DNA of 64,000 nucleotides from Planctomycetaceae bacterium (GCA_007694185.1 RECD01000117.1:1-64000), one strand, 5' to 3'; positions 7,889 through 17,394 are shown, counted from the first letter of the stretch. Made by a program: numbers and translations. The notes: generated by a model not told the origin, from the letters alone.

Positions 7889-8353
7889 ATGTGGAATTTT
7901 CTAGCGGGCAACCTGCCGCATGCCACCGCGTCGCTGAACTCGCTGGCGATCGTGCTGTTGGCGCTCGGTTTGGTAAAGATCAAGTCAGGGCGAGCCCGGG
8001 CGCACAAGAAGCTGATGACCGCGGCGCTGGGGGTCAGCGTGCTGTTCTTGCTGCTGTACCTGCTGCACAAGGTCGCGTTGTATCAAACGCTGGGCGTGTT
8101 CAACCAACGTTTTCCCGAGGTTCAGCCCGGTGTGCCCGCGGCGGCGCGGGTCACTTATTTCGCGATCCTGCTGACGCACCTGCCGCTCGCGATGCTGGTT
8201 CCGGTGCTCGCGGTCCGAGCCGTTTATCTCGCCTCCCAAGGACGCATCGTCGCCCACAAACGGCTCGTCCGGTACGCCTACCCGATCTGGATGTACGTGT
8301 CGGTCACCGGGGTGTTGGTCTACCTGATGCTCTACCAACTCTACGCAGTCTGA
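7889..8353 (+). CDS. DUF420 family membrane protein (CtaM/YozB-like)
   Basis: 154 residues with about four membrane helices, starting 3 bp after the SCO1 stop. The family pattern is clear: NLPHATASLNSLAIVLLALG, then HKKLMTAAL, LHKVALYQTLG, ILLTHLPLAM and HKRLVRYAYPIWMYVSVTGVLVYLMLY. DUF420 genes commonly sit in cytochrome oxidase clusters, and the related CtaM is needed for heme-copper oxidase function in staphylococci; a similar assembly role here is inference from family and position. Several conserved His (in LPHA, HKK, LHK, THLP, HKR) could bind metal or heme. This is the last plus-strand gene of the cluster. Confidence 0.88.
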   Translation: MWNFLAGNLPHATASLNSLAIVLLALGLVKIKSGRARAHKKLMTAALGVSVLFLLLYLLHKVALYQTLGVFNQRFPEVQPGVPAAARVTYFAILLTHLPLAMLVPVLAVRAVYLASQGRIVAHKRLVRYAYPIWMYVSVTGVLVYLMLYQLYAV

Positions 8354-8389
8354 ACGACGGCGGGCGGCTGGTTGGCTGGCAGATCCGCA

Positions 8390-8704
8390 CTAGTCTTCCA
8401 GCAGGCTGTCACAGACGCGGACCGATTTCCAGTTCCCTTTTTGCCGGGAAATGAACTCCAGATGCCGGGGGGCGGTCTGGTAGACGTCGTGCGCGGCGCG
8501 GTCGGTGAAGACCACGTGCAGTGAGACATGAAACTCGGTGTCGTTGACGGGACGGTCCAAGCCGGTATCGCGCAAACCGACCGAGAAGTCGACGACGCCT
8601 TCATGCCCGGTCAGGTATTCTCGACAGTCGGCGAGCAATTCGTCGACCCGCGATTGCGAGGGATCGGCCAGAGTAAAAAACACGTGATGTGCCAGTCGTG
8701 GCAT
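8390..8704 (-). CDS. Dabb (stress-responsive alpha-beta barrel) domain protein
   Basis: 104 residues forming one Dabb domain: LAHHVFFTLADPSQSRVDEL at the start, a central VVDFSVGLRDTG strand, then FHVSLHVVFTDRAAHDVYQ and a terminal HLEFI. The ATG at 8704 was chosen over upstream in-frame codons because a GAGGA sequence precedes it and the domain starts immediately. Dabb proteins are small dimeric ferredoxin-like folds with varied, often unknown roles. It follows an FHA-domain gene on the same strand by 29 bp. Confidence 0.85.
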   Translation of the reverse strand: MPRLAHHVFFTLADPSQSRVDELLADCREYLTGHEGVVDFSVGLRDTGLDRPVNDTEFHVSLHVVFTDRAAHDVYQTAPRHLEFISRQKGNWKSVRVCDSLLED

Positions 8705-8733
8705 GATTCCTCTTTCGGTGAACGGCGGGGCTG

Positions 8734-9192
8734 TCAATCTTCGGCCAAATCCCGATTCTTCGCCGGGTCGCTAAAGCTTCGCCGACCGATCCCCGCTCGG
8801 TCAACCAGGGACCGTCGCATCAATTCCTCGATGTGGTCGTCATCGGGGGGCGGCGGGCCGTACGCCCCCAGGTCTTCCGGATCGTATTCGACCCGAAATT
8901 CGTGTTTAGCGAAGGAGATCTTGCATTTCGGGTCGAGCCGCTTGCGGACGATCGACCGACCGTCGACCTTGGTCCCGTTGCGGCTCCCCAAATCCTTCAC
9001 GAACCAGTAGCCTTGTTCGAGCGACAGGCGACAGTGCTGGCCCGACACGTTCGAGAACTTGAGTGCGATATCACAGCTTTCGCGGCGACCGATCACCAAT
9101 CGGTCCTTGAGCAAGGGGATCGGGTCGCCCCCGCCGGTAGGGACCAGCATCCCGTATTTCGGCTTTCCGTTAGGTAAATCTTGCCAGGTCAT
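8734..9192 (-). CDS. FHA domain protein
   Basis: 152 residues, of which about 20-110 form a forkhead-associated domain for binding phosphothreonine peptides. Key residues are visible: GRRESCDIAL (conserved Gly-Arg), SGQHCRLSL (Ser and His) and LGSRNGTKVDG (Asn-Gly). The C-terminal 40 residues are low-complexity and acidic/basic with no recognised domain. There is no signal peptide, so it is presumably cytosolic and a reader for a Ser/Thr kinase encoded elsewhere. It is transcribed divergently from the radical SAM gene at 9370, across a 177-bp intergenic region. Confidence 0.9.
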   Translation of the reverse strand: MTWQDLPNGKPKYGMLVPTGGGDPIPLLKDRLVIGRRESCDIALKFSNVSGQHCRLSLEQGYWFVKDLGSRNGTKVDGRSIVRKRLDPKCKISFAKHEFRVEYDPEDLGAYGPPPPDDDHIEELMRRSLVDRAGIGRRSFSDPAKNRDLAED

Positions 9193-9369
9193 GTTTTGCG
9201 TTTGCCCTCAATCACCCGAGTCATGCCGCCTGCTCCCGACGAGCAACTCGGCCACGACCCACCATTGGCGTATCGACTCATTCACATTCTAAAGTCGGAT
9301 TCCGGACGTCAACGAGTCGCTAAGGTCTTTTTGGCACAAAAACGTCCAACTTCCCCTTAACGTTCTCGT

Positions 9370-10500
9370 ATGTCGGCTGTTCCCATGAAACGAAACCCGA
9401 GCGACACTCGTGGGCGTGCCCGTTTTCACGCCTTCGGTTTGGCCTTGCGCCAGCGGTTCGGCGGGCGGGTCCAGCGGGTCAGCATCGACGCCGGGTTCAC
9501 CTGTCCCAATGTCGATGGGGCGGTGGCTCGTGGCGGCTGCAATTTCTGCGACAACCGGTCGTTCAGCCCCAGCCGGCGAGTCCGCTTGGCCGCCGTCGCC
9601 GATCAACTGACCCGCGGCATGGCTTCGCTACGGAAGCGGTACAAACGGGTCGACGGTTTCATCGCCTACTTTCAGCCCGCGACCAACACCTACGCCCCCG
9701 TCGAGCAGCTCGAAGAGGTCTACCGGCTTGCCCTGGCCCATTCCCCCGAGATCGTCGGGTTGGCGATCGGCACCCGCCCGGATTGTGTCCCCGACGAGGT
9801 GTTCGATCTGGTCGATTCGTTGGCGGCGGACAGTTACGTGTCGGTCGAGTTCGGCATGCAATCGCGGCATGACGAGACCCTGGCCTGGATGAACCGCGCC
9901 CACCGGCATGGACACATGGTCGATGCGATGAACCGCTGCCGCGGGCGACGGTTCGAAACCTGTGCCCACGTGATCCTGGGCGTTCCCGGCGAGACCGAAG
10001 ATCAGATGATGCATACCGCTCGGGCGATCGGTGTGTTGGGGGTCGACGCGGTCAAACTTCACAACCTGTACGCCGTGCGGGGGACCCTGCTGGGCGAGCA
10101 GGTCGAGGCCGGTGAGATCCGGCTACTGGAACGGGGCGATTACATCCGCACGGTGATCGAATTCCTGCGGCGAATCCCGCCCCAGGTGATTGTCGAACGG
10201 GTCAGCGGCGATGCCCCACCGGATTACCTGATCGAGCCTCGTTGGTGTTTGGAAAAGGCGTCTCTCCGACGGGACATCGAGCTGGAAATGGAGCGTCTGG
10301 ACGCTTTCCAAGGCGACCGATTTGACCCCGACTGGCAAGACGAACCCGTCGAACCATTACCCACCCCCGAATCGATCCTGCGTCAGATCGCGACGCGAGG
10401 TCGCCTGCCGGTGTTCAAGGTCCAAGCGGCTCGCACAGAAAGCTGTTCTCAATCAGATGACCAGCCAGGGGACTCCTTCGACAATTCGTCTGCTTCCTGA
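9370..10500 (+). CDS. TIGR01212-type radical SAM protein (YhcC-like)
   Basis: 376 residues. The opening FGLALRQRFGGRVQRVSIDAGFTCPN is diagnostic of the YhcC family; the cluster cysteines are in TCPN and in GGCNFCDN, so the spacing is longer than the standard CX3CX2C. Further family motifs are AYFQPATNTYAP, GLAIGTRPDC, VEFGMQS, CAHVILGVPGE and VKLHNLYAVRGT. The last 50 residues are a polar, poorly conserved tail. Members bind [4Fe-4S] and SAM; the substrate is unknown. ATG at 9385 is an alternative start. Confidence 0.92.
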   Translation: MSAVPMKRNPSDTRGRARFHAFGLALRQRFGGRVQRVSIDAGFTCPNVDGAVARGGCNFCDNRSFSPSRRVRLAAVADQLTRGMASLRKRYKRVDGFIAYFQPATNTYAPVEQLEEVYRLALAHSPEIVGLAIGTRPDCVPDEVFDLVDSLAADSYVSVEFGMQSRHDETLAWMNRAHRHGHMVDAMNRCRGRRFETCAHVILGVPGETEDQMMHTARAIGVLGVDAVKLHNLYAVRGTLLGEQVEAGEIRLLERGDYIRTVIEFLRRIPPQVIVERVSGDAPPDYLIEPRWCLEKASLRRDIELEMERLDAFQGDRFDPDWQDEPVEPLPTPESILRQIATRGRLPVFKVQAARTESCSQSDDQPGDSFDNSSAS

Positions 10501-10647
10501 CCGCCTTTCCTCGGGGGCCCTGTGTTCTCCCGTAGGTCATCCCACGTCGGCCCGAGGGGGCGTTAAGGGGCCCTTCTGGGGGTGAATTGATCTACCGCCG
10601 ACGACCAGACATTTCCTACCCTGCCACGAATCGGCAGCTTTCCGGTA

Positions 10648-13600
10648 GTGCCTTTTGGGGAATCGGCGGTGACATTCGGCAATTTCAAACGAGATACCGC
10701 TCGCAAACGCAGCTCCGGTCGTGCGACCCGGGCGGCTGATTCCGACCCCACATCCTCGCGAACGACTCAAACGAATCGAGCCGGCTCGACGCGCCGGGGA
10801 CGACTCAGCCGAAGGCGAACGACACCCGAGGATGGGGGGACTTCGCGACGCTCGCCCAAGGTCCGTCGGGCAGGGCGATTCGGGCTCTTTCTGCTCGTGA
10901 CCGTCGTCCTGCTGGTGGCTTTTGCGCCGACGATAGCGCTGCGAACCCCGCTCGCCCAAAAGCTGATTCAGAATCAAGTCGGACTCTACGGCTTCGACGT
11001 CAGCTACCGGGAACTCCACTTCGGCTGGCTGACGCCTCTGCATGCCACCGACCTGGAATTGGTAGGAACGGCCGCCGGAACCAAACTGGAGATCGAGCGA
11101 CTCGATTGCGACCGCTCCCTGCTGCGACTGTGGGTGGATCGTCGCGAACCGATCCGGGTTTCCGCTCAAGGCGTCCGGCTTTCCACGACACTTCATGAAA
11201 CCGGCTCCAGTCTGGAAACGGACCTGCTGACGCTGCTCGGTGATGCGAAGGAAGCCTCGTCGTCGACAAGCGGCCCGAATCAAATACCCGACCTCCAGTT
11301 CGACATCCAAAACCTCTCGATCCTGGCGATCGACACGGCTCGCGAAGAGATCTGGGCGATCGATCAGGGGCGAGGAACCTTCGGATGGACCGCCGGCGGG
11401 CTGGCTGTCGAAGCATCCGGGATCCTGTCCGACCCCCACACCGGCAGCGGTTCGTTCGATGCGGCCGTCCAGTTGGCTCCCGAGGGCGACCAGGACATGG
11501 TGCTGGTGATGAAGCTCCAGTCGCTGCCACTGCGGGTCGTCCCGTTGGTTGGCCGCTGGCTTCCCGATTCAACTGCGGCTATCCCGGCCGAGTTGTCGGG
11601 AGACGCCAGCGGGTCGATTCGCCTGGTCGGTTCCCCCGATGGGGCTTGGTCGGTGGAGGCCGAGCGGTTCGAGCTTCGCAATTTCGTCGCCAAGGACCCC
11701 CGGCTTGGCGAACGCGTCTGGCAAAACGACTTAGCCGTGATCGACGGCGCCGCCGAGTGGCAGGGCTCGGGGGTCGTCGGGCGGGGCTTCACCCTGGCGA
11801 CCGATTTTTCGGAAGTACGCCTGGATGGGACTTTCCTGGCTCCCACCGAATCGCTGGCCGAGGCCGGCCCGTTGGCGTGGATTGGCACGCTCGATGGGAC
11901 CGCGGTCGCCGCGATCGACCTGCCGCTGTTGGACCAGCGTCTGCCCGGGTTCCTGCCGCTCCGCTCCGAGGCCCAACTGGTTTCCGGCAAACTGATGGCC
12001 GAGATCGTTTCTCAAGCCGATCCCGCCGCCGCCGCGGGCGGCGCGCGACTGGTCGACGCGGTCGTGCGGTCCGAACCGATACGCGCAGAACGGCAAGGTC
12101 GGGTCTGGTCGATCGAGCCGGCGAGCGTGACCGCGAATTTGCGAGTCGATCCCGCCACCGGCGTTTGGCGAGCGGAACGCTGCGAATTCGCGAGCGTATT
12201 CGGCAAGGCGACGTTGGATGGAGAGTGGCAACAGGGACGGGCGCGGGGCGAAATCGATCTGAGTCGGTTGGCCGCGATGTTGGAACCGCTGTTCGATTTG
12301 CCTGACCTGCGGTTGGGAGGGAGCGCGGCCGGCGAAATGACTTGGGCCGCTCAGGCGGGTGATCGTTGGAGCCTTCAAGCGGACGCCGAGGCGACCGAGC
12401 TGACGTTGCTGTTGCCCGGCGGCATCCGGTTGCATCGCCCCAAGCTGACGGTGCATGCCGACGTGGTTGGCCAACTGGCAGGCACCCAACTGGTTGAGCT
12501 GACCGCGGCCGAGTTGAGCTTGCGGAGCACTTCGCTGGAAGCCGACGCGGTTTTGACCCAATCGGTCGCGAATCCCACGGCCGCTACCCAGTTGCCACTT
12601 CGCTTCACCGGTCGCGGGCGTCTCGAAGTGCTGGCCGAATTTCTCGGGCCCTGGATGCCCGCATCGCTGCATGACTTGCGAGGCGGATTCGAAGGGCGGG
12701 TGGAAGCCTTGGCCGGCCTATCGGCAGGCGAACTTTCGTCGGCCAATGTGCGTCTGGAGGACCCCCGCGGGGCGTGGGGCGACCAGCGTTTCGCCCAGCG
12801 GCAACTCGGTGTCGACTTCGATGGCCATTTCCATTGGCCTTCCGGCGATCTCATGGCCAAGTCGATGACCCTGACCGGCGAAGCGGTGTCGGCCGTCGTG
12901 AAGGGCCAACTCACCTCGGACATTACCGAGTTGGAGTTCGCTTGGCGAGCGAGCCTGCAACGGTTGCAAGAATCGGTCCAAACGCAGATCGCGTCGAATC
13001 CCCGAGGGAACTCGCCCTCCGGCACTCAACCTGCGGAAGCTCGTCTGGCCAGTTCCCCCGGAATGTCGGCGCCCGCCGCCGATTGGGCTGTGCGGGGTAA
13101 TTGCGAGGGGAATGGCCGAATCAACCGAGAGCCCAATGGGCAGCGTCTGATCATCGCCAACCGAATCGTCGGCAGCCAGTTGCAATACCTGCAAATCGAC
13201 CCGGTGAACCCGCGGACCACCCCCGAAGTTCTCTGGGCCGAACCGAGCCTGGAGGTCGATGGCGAGTGGACCTACAACCCCGAAACGGGTTTCCTGCTCA
13301 GCGACCAAATGAAGGTCCGAACCGACTGGTTTGCCACCCAATTGGGAGGAGAAATCCGACCGTCTTCGGCCCAGGATACCGTTCGGCTGAAAGGGCCCGC
13401 GCGGATCGATACGGACCGTCTGTCACCCCGTCTGTCGGAAATCTGTGGCCTGACGATCCGGCTCGAGGGGACGCATGAAACGCCGCTGGAAGTCGCGCTC
13501 GACCTGGCGGAAGACGGCTCGATGCCGCTCAAGATGTTGACCAGCCTCGGTTGGGAACGAGGAGAAATCGCCGGTCTGGTGCTCGGCCCTTGCTCGGCGC

Positions 13601-14406
13601 CACTCACGATCTCCGAGACGACCATGACAATCGCCCCGACGACCATCCCGGTCGACCCGGGCGAAATTCATGTCGCGGCCCAATTGCATTACGCCTCCGG
13701 CCCGCTGTGGCTGGACGTGAAGCCCGGTTCGGGGGCCAAGAACCTGCGGCTGACCCGCGAACTTTCCGACCGCTGGCTGCAATACCTGGCGCCGATGGTC
13801 GCGCGAGCGACCCGTGTCGAGGGCAGCTTCGGGGTGGAGCTGAGCGAGGCCCGTGTGAACCTGTCCGAACCGAACCGGTCGCGGGTCCGTGGGCAACTCC
13901 AGATCAGCCAAATTCGCTGCGAAGCCGGACCGGTCTCCCAACAACTGGTGACCAGCGTCCAGCAGATCCGGATGCTCAGCCGCGGTCGGTCGTTGACCGA
14001 AGCGCAGGCCGGTGACGGGACCAGCCCCGAAGCGGTGAATCTGGTCGTCTTGCCGACCCAAACGGTCGATTTCGACTTCACGGATGGCGTGATCGGCCAC
14101 CAACGGATGTTCTTGCAGATCGACAGGGTGAGGCTGATCACCAGCGGTCAGGTTACCGTCGACGGCAGGCTGAACCTGATCACACAAGTTCCGCTCGAAG
14201 CCTCCTGGCTGGGCAGCGACCTGCAGAGCCTCGCCGGGGCGACGGTCAGCCTGCCGATCACCGGAACGCTGTCTCAGCCACGGCTCGACCCCAGTGGAAT
14301 TCGCAACCTGGCGGGTCAATTGGGCGTCCAAGCGATCCAGAGTTCTGCCGAAAATTATCTCGAGAAACAGCTCAACCGCGGCCTCGATCGATTGCTCGGC
14401 CGCTGA
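10648..14406 (+). CDS. AsmA-like giant envelope protein
   Basis: 1252 residues starting at GTG (another GTG at 10669 is possible). An unusually basic, Ser/Thr/Arg-rich leader of about 85 residues precedes one membrane helix (FGLFLLVTVVLLVAFAPTIAL). The following YGFDVSYRELHFGWLTPLHATDLEL is typical of AsmA/TamB-like proteins, and the long remainder is a repetitive beta-strand-rich sequence. The C-terminus carries the AsmA-type ending PLEASWLG, VSLPITGTLSQPRLD and an amphipathic tail. Such proteins are thought to bridge the periplasm and move phospholipids or help outer-membrane assembly; that role is by family only. Downstream carA is convergent, 18 bp away. Confidence 0.8.
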   Translation: MPFGESAVTFGNFKRDTARKRSSGRATRAADSDPTSSRTTQTNRAGSTRRGRLSRRRTTPEDGGTSRRSPKVRRAGRFGLFLLVTVVLLVAFAPTIALRTPLAQKLIQNQVGLYGFDVSYRELHFGWLTPLHATDLELVGTAAGTKLEIERLDCDRSLLRLWVDRREPIRVSAQGVRLSTTLHETGSSLETDLLTLLGDAKEASSSTSGPNQIPDLQFDIQNLSILAIDTAREEIWAIDQGRGTFGWTAGGLAVEASGILSDPHTGSGSFDAAVQLAPEGDQDMVLVMKLQSLPLRVVPLVGRWLPDSTAAIPAELSGDASGSIRLVGSPDGAWSVEAERFELRNFVAKDPRLGERVWQNDLAVIDGAAEWQGSGVVGRGFTLATDFSEVRLDGTFLAPTESLAEAGPLAWIGTLDGTAVAAIDLPLLDQRLPGFLPLRSEAQLVSGKLMAEIVSQADPAAAAGGARLVDAVVRSEPIRAERQGRVWSIEPASVTANLRVDPATGVWRAERCEFASVFGKATLDGEWQQGRARGEIDLSRLAAMLEPLFDLPDLRLGGSAAGEMTWAAQAGDRWSLQADAEATELTLLLPGGIRLHRPKLTVHADVVGQLAGTQLVELTAAELSLRSTSLEADAVLTQSVANPTAATQLPLRFTGRGRLEVLAEFLGPWMPASLHDLRGGFEGRVEALAGLSAGELSSANVRLEDPRGAWGDQRFAQRQLGVDFDGHFHWPSGDLMAKSMTLTGEAVSAVVKGQLTSDITELEFAWRASLQRLQESVQTQIASNPRGNSPSGTQPAEARLASSPGMSAPAADWAVRGNCEGNGRINREPNGQRLIIANRIVGSQLQYLQIDPVNPRTTPEVLWAEPSLEVDGEWTYNPETGFLLSDQMKVRTDWFATQLGGEIRPSSAQDTVRLKGPARIDTDRLSPRLSEICGLTIRLEGTHETPLEVALDLAEDGSMPLKMLTSLGWERGEIAGLVLGPCSAPLTISETTMTIAPTTIPVDPGEIHVAAQLHYASGPLWLDVKPGSGAKNLRLTRELSDRWLQYLAPMVARATRVEGSFGVELSEARVNLSEPNRSRVRGQLQISQIRCEAGPVSQQLVTSVQQIRMLSRGRSLTEAQAGDGTSPEAVNLVVLPTQTVDFDFTDGVIGHQRMFLQIDRVRLITSGQVTVDGRLNLITQVPLEASWLGSDLQSLAGATVSLPITGTLSQPRLDPSGIRNLAGQLGVQAIQSSAENYLEKQLNRGLDRLLGR

Positions 14407-14424
14407 GCCTTTCCCCGAACGGCA

Positions 14425-15555
14425 TCAGAGCATTTGCTGAAACCGCTCGAACAGGTATTGGCTATCGTGAGGACCGGCGGCCGCCTCGGGGTGGTACTGC
14501 ACCGCGAACGCGGTGACCTCGCGGTGGCGAACACCGGCGATCGAGTCGTCGTTCAAATTGCGGTGTGTCACTTCCAGGCAATCCGGCAATCCCTCATCAG
14601 CGACAGCGAAGCCATGATTCTGGGTCGTGATCTCGACCTTGCCGGTCTGCAGATCGAGCACCGGCTGGTTCGCCCCGCGGTGACCGAACTTCAATTTGAA
14701 CGTCTTGGCGCCGCAGGCGAGCGACAGCAGTTGATGCCCCAAGCAGATCCCGAAGACCGGCTTGCGACCGAGCAACTGGCCGATCGTTTGGTGGGCGTAG
14801 GTGAGCGGTTCCGGATCGCCCGGCCCGTTGGACAGGAAAATTCCGTCCGGTTCCAACGCCAAGATCTCGTCCGCCGACAGGTTGCCGGGAACGACCGTGA
14901 CGCGATTGCCGCGCGAGACGAAGTGCCGAGCGATGTTCCATTTCATGCCGAAATCGAGACACACCACATGCGGGGTTCCGGCGGACGATCCGACCGTCGA
15001 ACCTTCATTCAGCATGGTCCAACGATCCAAAGCTTCATCCCAGCCCCGCGGCTGCGAAGGCATGACCTCGCGGACCAAATCGCGGCCGACCAGCCCGGGT
15101 GAGGCTTTCGCTTTGGCGACCAGCGAGTCGTCGTCCAGATCGGTCGTCGATAAGACTCCCCGCATCGCGCCGTCATTGCGGATTCGCCGAACCAAGGCCC
15201 GCGTATCGATCCCCGCGATCGCGACGACGCCGTGTTTAGCCAAGAACTCACCCAGCGAGCCGTTCGCCCGGAAGTTGCTGTGAATCCGGCTTTCCTCGCG
15301 GATCACAAAGCCGGACAACGACGGCCGCTCATGCTCGTTATCGGCCTCGGCAATCCCGTAATTGCCGATCTGTGGGTAGGTCATCGTGACGATCTGACCG
15401 CGATAGCTGGGATCGGTGAGGATCTCCTGATAACCCGTCATCGAGGTATTGAAGCAAACCTCGCCGTCGACTTCGCCATCGACCCCGAAAGAAATGCCCT
15501 GCCAGACGGTGCCGTCTTCGAGGGCGAGCTTAGCAATCTGTGTTGACTTCGACAT
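14425..15555 (-). CDS. carA: Carbamoyl-phosphate synthase small subunit
   Basis: 376 residues of the glutaminase subunit that supplies ammonia to CarB for pyrimidine and arginine synthesis. The N-terminal domain has LALEDGTVWQGISFG and FNTSMTGYQEILTDPSY. The class I glutamine amidotransferase domain shows LSNGPGDPEP, the nucleophile in GICLGHQLLSLACG, NHGFAV, and the catalytic His-Glu in VQYHPEAAAGPHDS. The ATG at 15555 (MSKSTQIAKL) was chosen; the frame is open further upstream but that part is Arg/Pro-rich and unlike the family. carB is not adjacent. tatD lies upstream on the same strand with a 129-bp gap. Confidence 0.97.
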   Translation of the reverse strand: MSKSTQIAKLALEDGTVWQGISFGVDGEVDGEVCFNTSMTGYQEILTDPSYRGQIVTMTYPQIGNYGIAEADNEHERPSLSGFVIREESRIHSNFRANGSLGEFLAKHGVVAIAGIDTRALVRRIRNDGAMRGVLSTTDLDDDSLVAKAKASPGLVGRDLVREVMPSQPRGWDEALDRWTMLNEGSTVGSSAGTPHVVCLDFGMKWNIARHFVSRGNRVTVVPGNLSADEILALEPDGIFLSNGPGDPEPLTYAHQTIGQLLGRKPVFGICLGHQLLSLACGAKTFKLKFGHRGANQPVLDLQTGKVEITTQNHGFAVADEGLPDCLEVTHRNLNDDSIAGVRHREVTAFAVQYHPEAAAGPHDSQYLFERFQQML

Positions 15556-15684
15556 GGGGAACCGACGCCGCGGTCCGGAGAAGGGAGCTGCACGCCGATC
15601 GCCCGCTGGGGGCCTCGGCCGGGCCGCGAACCGCCGCGACCCCGACCAGATTAAGCCGCCGGACAAAGATCGACAACCCGCGAC

Positions 15685-16470
15685 TCAGCCCGTTTCGCAC
15701 CCGAACAGTTGCCCGGCGTTGGCCGTGGTCTGTTCCGCCAATTCCGACACGGGCACCCGGCGGGCCTCGGCCAAGCAGCGGAGCGTGTGAGCGACCCGCG
15801 CGGGCTCGTTGGGACGCCGGCCCCGCAGCGGCTCCGGGCTGAGGTACGGGCTGTCCGTTTCGATCAACAATCGGTCCGCGGGCACTCGGGCGGCGACCTC
15901 ACGCAGCGCCGCCCCGTTCTTGAACGTGACCATCCCCGCAAAGCTGATCATCAACCCCAAGTCGAGGCAGCGGACGCACAGGTCCCAATCGCCGGTGAAC
16001 GAGTGCATCACGCCCCGCAGATGTCCGTTGGACGCATGAGACAGCAGTTGGTCCGCGATCTCGTTACCGCACTCGCGCATGTGAATCACCAACGGCAGCT
16101 CCCGTTCAGCGGCCAACACGATGTGCCGCTCGAAATAGTCCTGCTGCAACCCCCACGGCGTGTCGTTCCAGTACCGATCGAGGCCCGTCTCGCCGATTCC
16201 TCGGACCCGCGAGTCGGCCGCCAACCGCTCGATTTCGCCCCAATCCTCGGCGTCGGCATCCACCGCGCTGTTGGGCTGAATGCCGACCGTCGCGTGCAGG
16301 TAACCGGGCTGTGCCGCTGCCAATTCGATCGCCCGACGACTGGTTGTCAAATCGAACCCGACGACGTTGATCGCGATCACGCCGGCAGAGCGAGCTTCCG
16401 CTAGGACCCGGTCGAGGTCGTCGCGGTACGCTTCGTCGGTCAAGTGAGCGTGCGTGTCGTAAAGCTTCAC
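15685..16470 (-). CDS. tatD: TatD family metal-dependent hydrolase
   Basis: 261 residues with a complete TatD metal site: THAHL near the start, GIGETGLDRY, LPLVIHMRE, MHSFTG and LIETDSPYLSP. Members are DNases or D-aminoacyl-tRNA deacylase-like enzymes; the exact substrate is uncertain. The start is GTG at 16470, immediately before KLYDTHAHL, the usual first strand. It is followed by carA on the same strand. Confidence 0.94.
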   Translation of the reverse strand: MKLYDTHAHLTDEAYRDDLDRVLAEARSAGVIAINVVGFDLTTSRRAIELAAAQPGYLHATVGIQPNSAVDADAEDWGEIERLAADSRVRGIGETGLDRYWNDTPWGLQQDYFERHIVLAAERELPLVIHMRECGNEIADQLLSHASNGHLRGVMHSFTGDWDLCVRCLDLGLMISFAGMVTFKNGAALREVAARVPADRLLIETDSPYLSPEPLRGRRPNEPARVAHTLRCLAEARRVPVSELAEQTTANAGQLFGCETG

Positions 16471-16749
16471 AAAATCACCTGCACGGGACGGCTGACTACA
16501 TCGAGCACCGGCGACGGATCACGGCGGGTGAACGCCAGAGGGTGGCTGAGATGGCGTCGGGTTGGAGCGAGATCGTCGAACGGAATTGCTTGGAAGAGCC
16601 ACGAACGCGTGGGAACAACCTGCGGGTACCGCAAGGCATCCCCGCAACCGATCGATCGGCAACCCGAATCGATCGGCAACCCGCGCGGACGCGGTTCGCC
16701 CCCACGATTCAATCGAACGAACGTTTCACTCGGGTCAACGGGTGGCCGT
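16471..16749. other. Gene-free spacer with a 17-bp tandem repeat
   Basis: No convincing gene lies between tatD and the redoxin gene; the minus-strand open frame here lacks recognisable features. ATCGATCGGCAACCCG occurs at 16651-16666 and again at 16668-16683. Being upstream of tatD, it probably holds the tatD promoter, but no clear -35/-10 pair is visible. Confidence 0.5.
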
Positions 16750-17394
16750 CTACCGGCGCGAGTCGCGAGCATACCGGATGCGACAGCCGATCGGTACCGT
16801 CTCGCGAGTTTCCGGAACGGTTCCAGCCAGCACCGCGCGGATCGCGTCAGCAACATACCGCCGGCTCACCGACTTGCCGTCAGGGCTGTCGTCCAGCGAC
16901 CCCATGTAGGCCACCTTCCCCTGCCCGTCGAGCACAAAGAACTCGGGCGTTTTGATCGCGCCGAAATCACGCGCGATCTGCTGGGAGGCATCGTGCAAAT
17001 ACGGATAAGGAAAACCCTGCTCTTCCGCACGCCGCCGCATCGCGGGGAGCGAATCCTCGTCCACCAGATTGACGTTGATCGCCACGATCCGCACACCGTC
17101 CCCAGAAAACTCCTTGGACAACGCGATCATTCGATCCTCCACGTCCCGGGCGTAGGGGCACGAATTGCAGGTGAACGCCACGACCACACAGGGGGCCGCG
17201 GCCACCTCATCCCAGCCGTGCCGCTGCCCGTCGACGCCTTCCAATTCGCTCCAACGCGGCGCCGCGTCACCGATGTCCAGCACCGCGTTGAATTCCCCCG
17301 CCGTTGCCGTCTCGACCGCCGGCAGGGCCGGGTTCGACAGGAAAAACCAAACGAACAGGCAGGTCAGGCAGGGGGTCAGCCGGAGACGGATCAT
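16750..17394 (-). CDS. Exported thioredoxin-fold redoxin
   Basis: 214 residues with a signal peptide (LTPCLTCLFVWFFLSNPALPA) followed by an AhpC/TSA-redoxin fold. The active region is FTCNSCPYARDVEDRM, a CxxC pair typical of the planctomycete 'thioredoxin family' periplasmic proteins. VRIVAINVNLVDEDS and the cis-Pro region AIKTPEFFVLDGQGKVAYMG complete the fold. Start at ATG 17394 gives a clean signal peptide; the longer frame adds a polar stretch. Probable role is periplasmic disulfide or peroxide chemistry; partners are unknown. Confidence 0.88.
   Translation of the reverse strand: MIRLRLTPCLTCLFVWFFLSNPALPAVETATAGEFNAVLDIGDAAPRWSELEGVDGQRHGWDEVAAAPCVVVAFTCNSCPYARDVEDRMIALSKEFSGDGVRIVAINVNLVDEDSLPAMRRRAEEQGFPYPYLHDASQQIARDFGAIKTPEFFVLDGQGKVAYMGSLDDSPDGKSVSRRYVADAIRAVLAGTVPETRETVPIGCRIRYARDSRR

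Noticed and set aside
16467-16856. Minus-strand open frame upstream of tatD
   Set aside because: Overlaps the redoxin 3' end, no family features, no good start.
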